Source of the DNA: Pseudomonas furukawaii
Lineage (GTDB): Bacteria > Pseudomonadota > Gammaproteobacteria > Pseudomonadales > Pseudomonadaceae
Length of the DNA: 64,000 bases
Assembly: GCF_002355475.1 (NCBI RefSeq)
Contig: NZ_AP014862.1
Location: 3,472,001 to 3,536,000, forward strand
Direction: 5' to 3'
Numbering within the stretch: position 1 is the first letter of the stretch; the number at the start of each line of letters is the position of its first letter. Shown here piece by piece: positions 27,583 through 35,983 of this stretch. Made by a program: the position numbers and the translations under genes. The notes beneath the pieces were generated by a model. That model ran no database searches, was not told where the DNA came from, and saw only the letters and a list, made by a program, of their open reading frames with translations.

Positions 27583-29163
27583 TCAGAGCGGCTCCCGCGT
27601 GCTCACCCCGTCCACCAGCCGCTGGATACCCAGCGGGTTGGCGTTCTTCAGGGCATCCGGCAGCAGCGCGTCCGGGTAGTTCTGGTAGCACACCGGGCGC
27701 AGGAAGCGGTCGATGGCGAGGCTTCCCACCGAAGTGCCACGGGCATCGGAGGTGGCGGGATAGGGTCCACCATGGACCATGGCATCGCACACCTCCACGC
27801 CGGTGGGATACCCGTTGAGCAACAGTCGGCCAGCCTTCTGCTCCAGCAGCGCCGTCAGGCCGCCGAAGGTCGCGAGGTCCGCCGGTTCGGCGATCAGGGT
27901 GGCGGTCAGCTGCCCCCGCAGCCCATGCAGGGCGCGGCTGAGCTCGTCCTGGTCGGCCACCTCGACCACCACGGTGGCCGGGCCGAAGACCTCCTCCTGC
28001 AACAGCTCGTCGCCATCCAGCAGCAGCCTCGCATCGGCCTTGAACAGCTGGGGATGGGCCTGACCACCCTCCTGCCTCGAACCGGCCAGGTGCGAGATGC
28101 CCGGGTGCCGGTGCAGGTGTTCCAGACCCTGGCAGTAGCTCTTCAGGCCGCCGGCATTGAGCAGGGTCTGGCCCGGCTGGTCACCCATGATGGCGGCGAA
28201 GCGCTGGAGAAAGGCGGTGAACGCCGGCGAGCGGATGCCGATCACCAGGCCGGGGTTGGTGCAGAACTGCCCGGCGCCCAGGGTGACGGACGCGGCCAGT
28301 TCGGCGGCCACCTGCTCGCCACGGACCGCGAGGGCCTCGGGCAGGAGCAGTACGGGGTTGATGCTGCTCATTTCCGCGAATACCGGGATGGGCTGCGGCC
28401 GCGCCGCCGCCATGTCGCAGAGCGCGCGGCCGCCGCGCAGGGAGCCGGTGAAGCCGACCGCCTGGATCGCGGGGTGCTTGACCAGCCATTCACCGACCCC
28501 GCCACCGAAGATCATGTTGAATACGCCGGCCGGCATGGCGGTCTTCTCCGCCGCGCGAACGATGGCGTCGGCGACCCATTCGGCGGTGGCCATATGGCCG
28601 CTGTGGGCCTTGAACACCACCGGGCAACCGGCGGCCAGCGCGGCAGCGGTGTCGCCGCCGGCGGTGGAGAACGCCAGGGGAAAGTTGCTGGCCCCGAACA
28701 CCGCCACCGGGCCGACGCCCATGCGGCACTGGCGCAGGTCCGGACGCGGCAGCGGCTTGCGCTCCGGCAGGGCGCGGTCGATACGGGCGCCGAGGAAATC
28801 ACCACGACGCAGCACGGTCGCGAACAGGCGCATCTGGCCACTGGTGCGGCCGCGCTCGCCCTGGATGCGCGCGGCCGGCAGCGCGGTTTCGCGGCAGACG
28901 GTGGCGATGAAATCGTCGCCCAGGGCATCCAGTTCATCGGCGATGGCATCGAGGAACTCGGCACGGCGGACGGCGGACAGGCTGCGGAAAGACGGATAGG
29001 CCGCCTCGGCGGCACGGGCGGCGGCGTCCACTTCCGCCTCGGTGGCCTGGTGGAAGGCAAAGGGCAGCGCCTCGCCGCTGGTGGCGTCGAAGCTCTGCAG
29101 GGTAAGGGTGCCGGCGGCGCTGCGGCCGCCCGCGATGAAGTTGAAACCGGTGATGACGGTCAT
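27583..29163 (-). CDS. 2-oxoglutarate-semialdehyde (2,5-dioxovalerate) dehydrogenase
   Basis: The 526-residue protein is an aldehyde dehydrogenase of the ketoglutarate-semialdehyde class. Signs of this class are the variant VFGASNFPLAFSTAGGDTA (around 148-166), GFTGSLRGGRAL (around 235-246), and catalytic Cys301 in GAGQFCTNPG. It oxidises 2-oxoglutarate semialdehyde, the last step in non-phosphorylative arabinose, xylose or glucarate degradation, yielding 2-oxoglutarate. The ATG at 29163 (MTVITGFNFIAGGRSAAGT) is the family-like start; a longer frame upstream is discarded. The gene runs parallel to the AraD1-like gene with a gap of 133 bp, so the two are likely one unit. Confidence 0.9.
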   Translation of the reverse strand: MTVITGFNFIAGGRSAAGTLTLQSFDATSGEALPFAFHQATEAEVDAAARAAEAAYPSFRSLSAVRRAEFLDAIADELDALGDDFIATVCRETALPAARIQGERGRTSGQMRLFATVLRRGDFLGARIDRALPERKPLPRPDLRQCRMGVGPVAVFGASNFPLAFSTAGGDTAAALAAGCPVVFKAHSGHMATAEWVADAIVRAAEKTAMPAGVFNMIFGGGVGEWLVKHPAIQAVGFTGSLRGGRALCDMAAARPQPIPVFAEMSSINPVLLLPEALAVRGEQVAAELAASVTLGAGQFCTNPGLVIGIRSPAFTAFLQRFAAIMGDQPGQTLLNAGGLKSYCQGLEHLHRHPGISHLAGSRQEGGQAHPQLFKADARLLLDGDELLQEEVFGPATVVVEVADQDELSRALHGLRGQLTATLIAEPADLATFGGLTALLEQKAGRLLLNGYPTGVEVCDAMVHGGPYPATSDARGTSVGSLAIDRFLRPVCYQNYPDALLPDALKNANPLGIQRLVDGVSTREPL

Positions 29164-29296
29164 GCTCGTCTCCCTGGCCTTGTGGGTTGAGGAATGGCCA
29201 CCGCGAACGGCAGCCGAAAAAGGAGGAGTCGCGCCCGGCATGTGCCTCCTGGGCCCACGTCTGATGGGCGCGCGGTCGCCCCCAAGGGCGACGGTT

Positions 29297-30292
29297 TCAG
29301 AGGCTGCGCACGGCGCCGGGCGCCAGGTGTTCCGGGTCCAGTGCGATGCCGTTGACCAGAGGAGCGCCGAACTCGGGCATCTCGATCTCGAACCGGTCGC
29401 CCGGCCGGGCCTGGATGCCATCGGCGAAGGACAGGGTCGCGGTGCCGAAGTAATGCACGTGGACATCCCCCGGCCGCAGGAACTGGGCGTACTTGAAGTG
29501 GTGGTACTCCAGGTTCTCCAGGCTGTGGCACATGTTGTCCTCGCCGGAGAGGAACTCCTTCTCCCAGATCACCTCGCCCGCCCGGCGAATACGGCTCTTG
29601 CCCGCGAGGTGCGCGGGAAGCTCGCCGACCCGCAACTCGGGTCCATAGGCGCAGAAGCGCAACTTGGAGTGGGCCAGGTACAGGTAACTGCGGCGCTCCA
29701 GCACGTGGTCGGAGAACTCGTTGCCCAGGGCGTAGCCCAGGCGATAGGGCCGGCCGTCCGCGCCGATGACGTAGAGCCCCACCAGTTCGGGCTCCTCCCC
29801 GGCATCCTCGGCGAAGGCCGGCAGGGGGAAGTCGGCACCCGGGCGGACGACGATGCCGCCGTCTCCCTTGTAGAACCACTCCGGCTGCGCACCGACCTTG
29901 CCGGCACCGGGTTTTCCGCCTTCCACGCCCCACTTGAACATGCGCATGGTGTCGGTCAGGGTCGCGTCGTCCTGGGCCTTCTGCTGGTGCATCCTGTCGC
30001 GGGTGGAGGCGCTGCCCAGGTGGGTCAGGCCGGTGCCGCTGACCAGGCAATGGGCCGGGTCCGGGTGGTCCAGCGGCGGCAGCACGCGGCCGGTTTCCAG
30101 CAGTTCGCGGTAGGCCGGGCCGGGCTCGGTGCCACGGGCCAGCACTTCGTCCCGGAGGTTGCGGCCGGCGGCGATGGCGTCCAGGGCCAGGGCACGGGTG
30201 CTGGTGGCGTTGCGCACCCGTTGCACCTGCTCGCCCTCGATCAGGCCCACCTGACGCAGGCCCTCGGCGGTCTCGAACTGGATCAGTCTCAT
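29297..30292 (-). CDS. AraD1/GguC-like protein, fumarylacetoacetate hydrolase superfamily
   Basis: The 331-residue protein starts MRLIQFETAEGLRQVGLIEG. It contains VSGTGLTHLGSASTRDRMH (around 84-102), EWFYKGDGGIVVRPG (around 136-150) and LGYALGNEFSDHVLERRSYLYLAHSKL, the patterns of the AraD1 (GguC) family. These enzymes dehydrate L-2-keto-3-deoxyarabonate to 2-oxoglutarate semialdehyde, the step between the dehydratase at 21811 and the dehydrogenase at 27583. It is divergent from a LysR gene, 103 bp apart, which probably controls it. Function is assigned by family and context. Confidence 0.82.
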   Translation of the reverse strand: MRLIQFETAEGLRQVGLIEGEQVQRVRNATSTRALALDAIAAGRNLRDEVLARGTEPGPAYRELLETGRVLPPLDHPDPAHCLVSGTGLTHLGSASTRDRMHQQKAQDDATLTDTMRMFKWGVEGGKPGAGKVGAQPEWFYKGDGGIVVRPGADFPLPAFAEDAGEEPELVGLYVIGADGRPYRLGYALGNEFSDHVLERRSYLYLAHSKLRFCAYGPELRVGELPAHLAGKSRIRRAGEVIWEKEFLSGEDNMCHSLENLEYHHFKYAQFLRPGDVHVHYFGTATLSFADGIQARPGDRFEIEMPEFGAPLVNGIALDPEHLAPGAVRSL

Positions 30293-30395
30293 GGCGGTGA
30301 CTCTCGTTGCGGGGTGTTGCCGGGGACTTTACGAATCCCCCGGGGGCCTGCCTAATGACGGCTTCTGATCCCGTGATAACCAACAGTCATCCCCC

Positions 30396-31337
30396 ATGAT
30401 CGCCTCCCTCCCCGCCCTGGTATCCCGCCTGCGCCTGAAGCAGTTACGGCTCCTCATCGCCCTGGACGAGCAGGGTTCGCTGCACAAGGCCGCCGAGCAG
30501 GTGGCCATCACCCAGCCGGGCGCCACCAAGGCCTTGAACGAGATCGAGGCGGCCTTCGGCATGCGACTGTTCAACCGCACCAGCCAGGGCCTGGAAGCCA
30601 ACGACCTGGGACGTTGCGCCATCCGCTACGCGCGGCTGATCCATACCGACCTGGCGCACCTGCGGGAAGAGATGATCGGCATTCTCCAGGGCCAGGGCGG
30701 GCGTCTCTCGGTGGGTGTCGTCATGGGTGCGGTGCCGCTGCTGGTGCGCAGCCTGGCGCGGCTGCAACAGGCCCAGCCGGAGCTGTCGGTGGAGGTGGTG
30801 GAGGACACCAGCGCGCGGTTGCTCGGGTTGATCGACCAGGGCCGCCTGGACCTGGCCATCTGCCGCACCAGCGTCAGCCCGAGGCCGGATGCCTACGACT
30901 GCCACGAGCTGTACCAGGAACGCTTGCGGGTCGTCGCCAACCCGGCCCATCCCCAGGTTTCGGCGGAGCGGCTGGAGCTGCGGGACCTGGCCGACAGCCG
31001 CTGGGTGGTCTACCCGGCCAACATGCCCATGCGCCTGGTGCTGGAGCGTGAATTCAGCCAGGCGGGCCTGGACTTTCCGCGTTATCCCCTGGAGACCGCC
31101 TCCACCTTCACCACCCTGATGCTGCTGCGGCAGGAGCGCGACCTGGTGGCGCTGATGCCCCGGGAAGTGGCGGAGGTGGCCATCGACACCGGCAGCGTGG
31201 CCGCCCTGCCCCTGCAACTGCGCTCCCGCAGCGAACCCTTCTCCCTGGTCAGCCGCCGAGGCGCGCCGCTGTCGGCGCCGGCGCGATTGCTGAGCCAGGC
31301 CCTGGAATCCGAAAGCACCGCCCCATCCGGCGACTGA
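30396..31337 (+). CDS. LysR-family regulator
   Basis: The 313-residue protein has the LysR winged helix-turn-helix at residues 10-70 (LRLKQLRLLIALDEQGSLHKAAEQVAITQPGATKALNEIE) and a periplasmic-binding-protein-like effector domain from about 95. Overall it resembles GbpR-type regulators of sugar-binding and sugar-acid genes. It is divergent from the AraD1-like gene and followed 25 bp later by a CHMI-like gene. The intergenic region before it (30293-30395) should hold its T-N11-A site. Effector unknown; a sugar acid or its 2-keto product is most likely. Confidence 0.88.
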   Translation: MIASLPALVSRLRLKQLRLLIALDEQGSLHKAAEQVAITQPGATKALNEIEAAFGMRLFNRTSQGLEANDLGRCAIRYARLIHTDLAHLREEMIGILQGQGGRLSVGVVMGAVPLLVRSLARLQQAQPELSVEVVEDTSARLLGLIDQGRLDLAICRTSVSPRPDAYDCHELYQERLRVVANPAHPQVSAERLELRDLADSRWVVYPANMPMRLVLEREFSQAGLDFPRYPLETASTFTTLMLLRQERDLVALMPREVAEVAIDTGSVAALPLQLRSRSEPFSLVSRRGAPLSAPARLLSQALESESTAPSGD

Positions 31338-31362
31338 CTCGCCCCGACCACAGGACCTCGAC

Positions 31363-31719
31363 ATGCCCCATCTCGTCATCGAATACAGCGCCAACCTCCA
31401 CGGCTTCGACGCCGCCACCACCCTCGCCGCCTGCAATGGCTTCCTCGCCGACACCGGCCACTTCGGCGAGGCCGATATCAAGAGCCGCGTGGTGCGCCAC
31501 GAGCACTTCCTGGTGGGCACCCGGGCCGAGGGCCGGGGCTTCGTCCATGCCACCTTGTGGTTGCTTTCCGGCCGGCCCGAAAACGTCAAGCAGGCCCTAT
31601 CCCGTGGGGTGCTGGAGGCCCTGCAAGCCAGTTTCGCGAAGCCTGAGGGCATGGACGTCCAGCTCAGCGTGCAGCTGCAGGACATGGAGCGCTCGACCTA
31701 CGCCAAGGCGTTTCTCTAG
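31363..31719 (+). CDS. 5-carboxymethyl-2-hydroxymuconate isomerase-like protein
   Basis: The 118-residue protein begins MPHLVIEYSANLHGFDAATT, preserving the catalytic N-terminal proline and the Ile-Glu-Tyr-Ser stretch of the CHMI tautomerase family. It is shorter than HpaF at 14229 and differs through most of its length, so it is a paralogue rather than a recent copy. It follows a LysR regulator of the sugar-acid region by 25 bp. Its substrate may be a keto-enol sugar-acid intermediate instead of an aromatic ring-cleavage product; that is inference. Confidence 0.75.
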   Translation: MPHLVIEYSANLHGFDAATTLAACNGFLADTGHFGEADIKSRVVRHEHFLVGTRAEGRGFVHATLWLLSGRPENVKQALSRGVLEALQASFAKPEGMDVQLSVQLQDMERSTYAKAFL

Positions 31720-31783
31720 GCTGCAGGGGAAGCCGCCTCCAGGCGGGATTGGCGGTCGTCCTGCGTAGCGGGCCAGGCTTTCC

Positions 31784-32881
31784 TCATCTCGCCCCGGCCC
31801 GCTTCAGGCAGTTCTGGTAGCGCCCGTCCACCCGCGTGGCGAACCAGGCGGTCGTCAGCTTGCGGGTGATCTTCGGGCTTTTCAGGTCGATTCCGGGCAT
31901 GGCTTCCCGGGGTTGGCGCCGCCCCTGTTGACGGTCCGCCAGCGCGAAAACGCGCTCATGGAGATCGGTCTCCTCGAAATCCAGGCTGTCGCCCTTGAGG
32001 AGATCGCGGCGGATGGCGGAATCGCTCATGTCCAGTTGCCTTTTCAGGGCACGCACCGCCAGTTCGGTGGCGCCGGCCTTGCTGGAGCCATGGATCACCA
32101 GGTCGCCGTCCAGGGCCAGTTCGATGCCCGAGACACGGCTCACCGCCTGCTGGAAGGCGGCGTTGCGACTGGCGTACCAGCCGGCATTGAAGTCGGCGAA
32201 GCGATAGAGCGGCTTGCTGTAATGGGCCGGGTAGCCCAGCAGGTGGGCGATGCCGAAATAGAGGCCGCCGCGCCGGGTGAACACCTCCTGGCGAACGGTG
32301 CCCGACACCGGATAGGGATACTCCCTGGCATTGGCTTCGGCGAAGGCGATGCTGACCTGCATCGGGCCACCGGTGTGTACCGGGTTGAAGGTGCCGAACA
32401 GCCGCTGACCCAGGGGCACCATGCCGATGAAGTCGTCGAAGATGGCACTCAGTTCCTTTTCCGTACGCGCTCCAGCCAGCCGCTGCTGGTAGGTCTTGCC
32501 ATTGGGTGACTTGAGCCCCAGGGCGGCATTCACCAGGAGGGCCGGCACGTGCAGGCGGCCGGCGCGCCGCTGGATCTCGTCCCGGGCGATCCGGCCCAGC
32601 CCCGGGACCGGCGGGTCCACCTGGTAGGTGGATTCCTGCTCGATCACCGCCAGGACCGCGCAGAGGTTGCTGTCGCTGGGGGCGATGTCACGGGCGGTGA
32701 AGGCCGCCTGGATATCGGCGGCCCAGCCCTGGCGATCCGGCACCTTGGCCGGTATCAGGCGAACCAGCTTGGCGCGCACTTCGGACGGCGTCGGCACCGT
32801 CTCCCGTGGGCCCTGGGTGCCGCAGGCGGCGAGCGCCAGCAGCGCGGCGAGGATGGCGAAGCGGGAGGCGTAATGGGTCAT
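31784..32881 (-). CDS. DUF1615-type lipoprotein
   Basis: The 365-residue protein starts MTHYASRFAILAALLALAAC, a lipoprotein signal peptide whose LAAC box places the lipidated cysteine near residue 20. The mature part (SNLCAVLAVIEQESTYQVDP, PLGQRLFGTFNPVHTGGPMQVS, GGLYFGIAHLLGYPAHYS) looks like the DUF1615 family, which has lysozyme/transglycosylase-like features such as the ESTYQ motif after a helix. It may act on peptidoglycan from the outer membrane, but this is only suggested by similarity. The longer frame upstream gives a basic, non-signal N-terminus and is rejected. It is monocistronic. Confidence 0.8.
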   Translation of the reverse strand: MTHYASRFAILAALLALAACGTQGPRETVPTPSEVRAKLVRLIPAKVPDRQGWAADIQAAFTARDIAPSDSNLCAVLAVIEQESTYQVDPPVPGLGRIARDEIQRRAGRLHVPALLVNAALGLKSPNGKTYQQRLAGARTEKELSAIFDDFIGMVPLGQRLFGTFNPVHTGGPMQVSIAFAEANAREYPYPVSGTVRQEVFTRRGGLYFGIAHLLGYPAHYSKPLYRFADFNAGWYASRNAAFQQAVSRVSGIELALDGDLVIHGSSKAGATELAVRALKRQLDMSDSAIRRDLLKGDSLDFEETDLHERVFALADRQQGRRQPREAMPGIDLKSPKITRKLTTAWFATRVDGRYQNCLKRAGAR

Positions 32882-32996
32882 GAAGCGGCGGTCCTGGAAA
32901 CTCCTGGCGCGAAACATGGCATGAAAGGCCGTCGCAGTGGGAGCGGATTCGCGATGCAGGACGCAACCCCGTCGCAATGGGTTTCGGGCGCTGTAG

Positions 32997-33065
32997 TCAA
33001 GTCGCAGGCGTGAGCTCGCGGGCGAAGCGCTCCGCGACGATGCCCCGGGTGAGGACGTAGCTCAT
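32997..33065 (-). pseudogene. Possible 3' remnant of a lost gene
   Basis: On the minus strand, 22 codons ending in TGA (MSYVLTRGIVAERFARELTP and two more) have nearly all third positions G or C, as the coding genes here do. There is no ribosome-binding site and the frame closes immediately upstream. It may be the surviving tail of a deleted gene, or chance. Confidence 0.2.
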
Positions 33066-33375
33066 CGCGGCAAAAAGTCCAGCATTCTGAACACCCGTAT
33101 TAGATAGTGAACCTGAAAATATTTTTCACTTGACGAATAAAGGGTTATCTATCAAACACTTAGCAAAAATTATCCGATAAAAATCGGCCATTATTCTTTA
33201 CGTTTTTCGTCGGCCTCGTTTGACATATTTAACGGCTCTGGCAGGCTATATCTCAGGCCTCGACCGGCGATCGCACCGTCGATCACCGGCAGTGCTCGGG
33301 GCCTCAGGTAGCGCCAACACCTCTCTGGCGCGCCTGCACAACAACGATAGGCTGAGCCCTGTCCCAAGGTGAAAT
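33066..33375. other. AT-rich promoter region before the amidotransferase gene
   Basis: No gene is supportable here. Bases from about 33095 to 33250 are strikingly AT-rich for this window, with TTGACG near 33133 and TTGACA near 33222 as possible -35 elements and nearby TATAT sequences. No spacing is ideal. It is probably the promoter and control region for the downstream PuuD-like gene. Confidence 0.4.
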
Positions 33376-34191
33376 ATGTCCAACAGCAACATTGGCAATA
33401 AGAAACAGACCACTCGTAAACCGGTCGTCCTGATGTCCATGGGCGCCCAGGAACGCAAGGGCCACGACTACCAAGTGATGACCCACAAATACATCACCCC
33501 GCTGGTAGAAATCTCCGAATGCGTGCCGGTCCTCGTACCCACCTGCTGCGGTATCGAAGACCTCGAGCAGTACCTCGACATGGCTGACGGCCTGTACCTC
33601 ACCGGTGCCGGCAGCAACATCGACCCGACCCTCTACGGCCAGGAAAACCTGACCCCGGAAAAGGGCCAGGACAAGGATCGCGACAACTTCGACCTGCCCC
33701 TGATCCGTGCCGCCATCGCCCGTGGCCTGCCCATCTTCGGCATCTGCCGTGGCATGCAGGAAATCAACGTGGCCCTGGGTGGCGACATGCACCAGAAGCT
33801 CTATGCCGAACCCGGCTTCAACGACCACCGCGAGAACCCGGAAGACCCGGTCGCCGTGCAGTACGCCCCCGTCCACAGCGTGCGCGTCCAGGCCAACAGC
33901 TGGCTGCACAAGACCCTGGGCACCGACACCATCCAGGTGAACTCGCTGCATGGCCAGGGCCTCAAGACCCTGGGCAAGGGCATCGAAGCCATCGCCCATG
34001 CCGAAGACGGCCTGGTGGAAGCCATCCATGCACCGAGCCTCTCCCCCTTCCTCTTCGCGGTGCAATGGCACCCGGAATGGCAGGCGGCGCAGAACCCCGA
34101 CTCGGTGAAGATCTTCCAGGCCTTCGGCGAAGCCTGTCGCAGGCAGGTGGAGGGCAAGGCCCGGGGAAAGACCTTCCATAACGCGGCCTGA
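33376..34191 (+). CDS. Class I glutamine amidotransferase, PuuD-like gamma-glutamyl-GABA hydrolase
   Basis: The 271-residue protein carries the nucleophile elbow FGICRGMQEINVALGG (Cys124) and the catalytic His232-x-Glu234 in VQWHPEWQ, the triad of class I glutaminases. The YQVMTHKYITPLVEI N-terminus and GGDMHQKLYAEPGF match the PuuD/peptidase C26 family. These hydrolyse gamma-glutamyl-gamma-aminobutyrate in putrescine degradation via glutamylated intermediates. No other puu/spu gene is adjacent. A strong Rho-independent terminator follows, so it is a single-gene transcript with an AT-rich promoter. Confidence 0.87.
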   Translation: MSNSNIGNKKQTTRKPVVLMSMGAQERKGHDYQVMTHKYITPLVEISECVPVLVPTCCGIEDLEQYLDMADGLYLTGAGSNIDPTLYGQENLTPEKGQDKDRDNFDLPLIRAAIARGLPIFGICRGMQEINVALGGDMHQKLYAEPGFNDHRENPEDPVAVQYAPVHSVRVQANSWLHKTLGTDTIQVNSLHGQGLKTLGKGIEAIAHAEDGLVEAIHAPSLSPFLFAVQWHPEWQAAQNPDSVKIFQAFGEACRRQVEGKARGKTFHNAA

Positions 34192-34252
34192 TCGGCGGCG
34201 GATGACAGCGCTCCAGGAGCCCGGCGACCCGCCGTATGCTGTTCACATGAAG

Positions 34253-34291
34253 AACGCCGTTTTTCCTTCAGCAGGAAAGCGGCGTTTTTTT
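34253..34291 (+). terminator. Rho-independent terminator after the PuuD-like gene
   Basis: AACGCCG and CGGCGTT close a stem that is extended by TTTCC/GGAAA pairs, followed directly by a run of seven T. It lies about 60 bp after the stop codon and ends the amidotransferase transcript before the oppositely oriented YeeE/YedE gene. Confidence 0.9.
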
Positions 34292-34328
34292 GATTCTGCG
34301 TGATCCTGGGAGCAAGCTCGCTCCTGCA

Positions 34329-35261
34329 TCAGCGGTTGAGGCCCCAGCGACTCGCCAGCCACAAGGCGGACAGCGCCACCCCGCACATGCAGGCGAAAGC
34401 CAGCCAGGCGTTGGGCCAGAGCAGCGGCATGCCGAACAGGATCAGGCTGTCGTTGCCCCCGGGCACCAGGCTGGAACCCAGCCCCATCAGCACACCACCG
34501 ACAAGACACCTGAGCACCATCAGAGGACGCGGCCAGCGATGCTGCCAGAGACCAGCAGTCCAGCCCCCCAGCAGGGCACCGGCGAACAGCGCAGGCAACA
34601 GCAATCCCCGCAGCCCCAGTTCCATGAAGCGACCGGTGGCCAGTTCCGCGAGGATGTCCGTGTAGGCCCAGGCTCCGACGCAGACGAACAGCAGCAGGAA
34701 ACTCACACCGATGACGAGGGTGGCGTGATGGGGCGACCAGGCACTGGCGGCGACGTTGCCGTTGTAGCGATTCCAGACCAGCCAGCCCAGGCGCGCCACC
34801 AGCACCGCGATGATGAGCGGAACCAGGGCGATGGGCACCTGCCGCAGCCACTCGGGAATCGCCACCGGCATGGCGTCCATTCCCAGCCCCGGCCCGGCGA
34901 GGGCGAACCCCGCGAGAAAGCCCGGAGGCGTCGCCAGCCAGGCCCACTGGCCGGAGCCGATGCGCGCCACCACGCCGAAGGCGCAGCCTCCGTTGATGAA
35001 GGCCCCAAGCCCCAGCAAGGCACCGCCCAGCGCCGCGTACCCGTGCAACGGGTAGCCCATGGGCACCTCGGGCAGACGGTCGAACGCCCGCAGGAGGACG
35101 AAGCCGCCCAGCACCCAGAGGGAGGTTTCCAGCAACGCCCTCAGGCGATCCCAGCGGTGCTTCTGCACCACCTCCTCCAGGGCGGCCACCAGGCAGGTGC
35201 CGCCACGCTGCACGGCAAACCCCATGAGCAGCGCCAGGGCCACGCTCGCCAGCAGGATCAT
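34329..35261 (-). CDS. YeeE/YedE-family membrane transporter
   Basis: The 310-residue membrane protein has about nine hydrophobic segments. It contains GFAVQRGGTCLVAALEEVV near the start and LGAFINGGCAFGVVARIGSGQWAW around residues 85-105. The paired cysteines in these motifs define the sulfur-transport YeeE/YedE (TsuA-like) family, which brings thiosulfate or related sulfur species through the inner membrane. A third motif, GGVLMGLGSSLVPGGNDSLIL, lies near the end. It is a single long form; a split two-gene form of the same superfamily occurs at 52840-53693. No partner tusA-like gene is adjacent. Confidence 0.85.
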   Translation of the reverse strand: MILLASVALALLMGFAVQRGGTCLVAALEEVVQKHRWDRLRALLETSLWVLGGFVLLRAFDRLPEVPMGYPLHGYAALGGALLGLGAFINGGCAFGVVARIGSGQWAWLATPPGFLAGFALAGPGLGMDAMPVAIPEWLRQVPIALVPLIIAVLVARLGWLVWNRYNGNVAASAWSPHHATLVIGVSFLLLFVCVGAWAYTDILAELATGRFMELGLRGLLLPALFAGALLGGWTAGLWQHRWPRPLMVLRCLVGGVLMGLGSSLVPGGNDSLILFGMPLLWPNAWLAFACMCGVALSALWLASRWGLNR

Positions 35262-35371
35262 GCCTTGGTTCCCCCGTTCATACCGGGCCAGTTCCGAAAG
35301 CTTAGCGAAGGCTTCATGCTCATTCGCGGAAAACCCGGGATGATCCGCCCATCACATACAGGAGCACTCAA

Positions 35372-35857
35372 TTGACCCTCTCGATCCGCCCCGCCCGCGC
35401 CGAAGACGCCCAGCAGATCCTCGACTTCATCATCGAGCTGGCGATCTACGAGAAGGCCGGCCATGAAGTCATCGCCAGCGTCGAGGACATCCGCCGCACC
35501 CTGTTCGCCGAGAACGCCCCCTCCCGGGCGCTGATCTGCCTGAAGGACGACCGCCCCATCGGCTATGCCGTCTACTTCTACAGCTACTCCACCTGGCTGG
35601 GACGCAACGGCATCTACCTGGAAGACCTCTACATCACCCCGGACCAGCGCGGCTCGGGTGCCGGCCGCCGCCTGCTGCGGGAAATCGCCCGGGAGGCCCG
35701 CGCCAACGATTGCGGCCGCCTGGAATGGAGCGTGCTGGACTGGAACCAGCCGGCCATCGACTTCTACCGTTCCATCGGCGCGCTGCCCCAGGACGAGTGG
35801 GTGCGCTACCGCCTGGACGGCGAGGCCCTGCAGCGATTCGCGGAAGGCGCCGACTGA
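35372..35857 (+). CDS. GNAT-family N-acetyltransferase with TTG start
   Basis: The 161-residue protein has the acetyl-CoA-binding motif A LEDLYITPDQRGSGAGRRLLREI (around 86-108) and the NQPAIDFYRSIGA motif B (around 128-140), typical of GNATs. The overall sequence resembles the diamine/thialysine acetyltransferase group. The start is TTG, chosen because AGGAG lies eight bases upstream and no better ATG exists; the protein then begins MTLSIRPARAEDAQQI, the usual GNAT N-terminus. The substrate is unknown; amines such as polyamines are plausible. The gene stands between a YeeE/YedE gene on the opposite strand and a PLD-like gene. Confidence 0.88.
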   Translation: MTLSIRPARAEDAQQILDFIIELAIYEKAGHEVIASVEDIRRTLFAENAPSRALICLKDDRPIGYAVYFYSYSTWLGRNGIYLEDLYITPDQRGSGAGRRLLREIAREARANDCGRLEWSVLDWNQPAIDFYRSIGALPQDEWVRYRLDGEALQRFAEGAD

Positions 35858-35912
35858 CAGACGGGGCTGACACGCCCCGCGCGGGCTCCGCACGGACCCG
35901 CAAAGGACTATT

Positions 35913-35938
35913 CAGGCAGTGGTTTATCCCACTGCCTG
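35913..35938. other. Perfect hairpin upstream of the PLD-like gene
   Basis: CAGGCAGTGG and CCACTGCCTG form a perfect ten-base-pair stem with a TTTATC loop, about 45 bp before the PLD-like start. There is no following T-run on the plus strand. It may end the GNAT transcript or regulate the PLD-like gene. Confidence 0.5.
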
Positions 35939-35983
35939 TGCGAAAATGACGCAATTGCAAGAAATGATGTCGCTGGAGACTGT

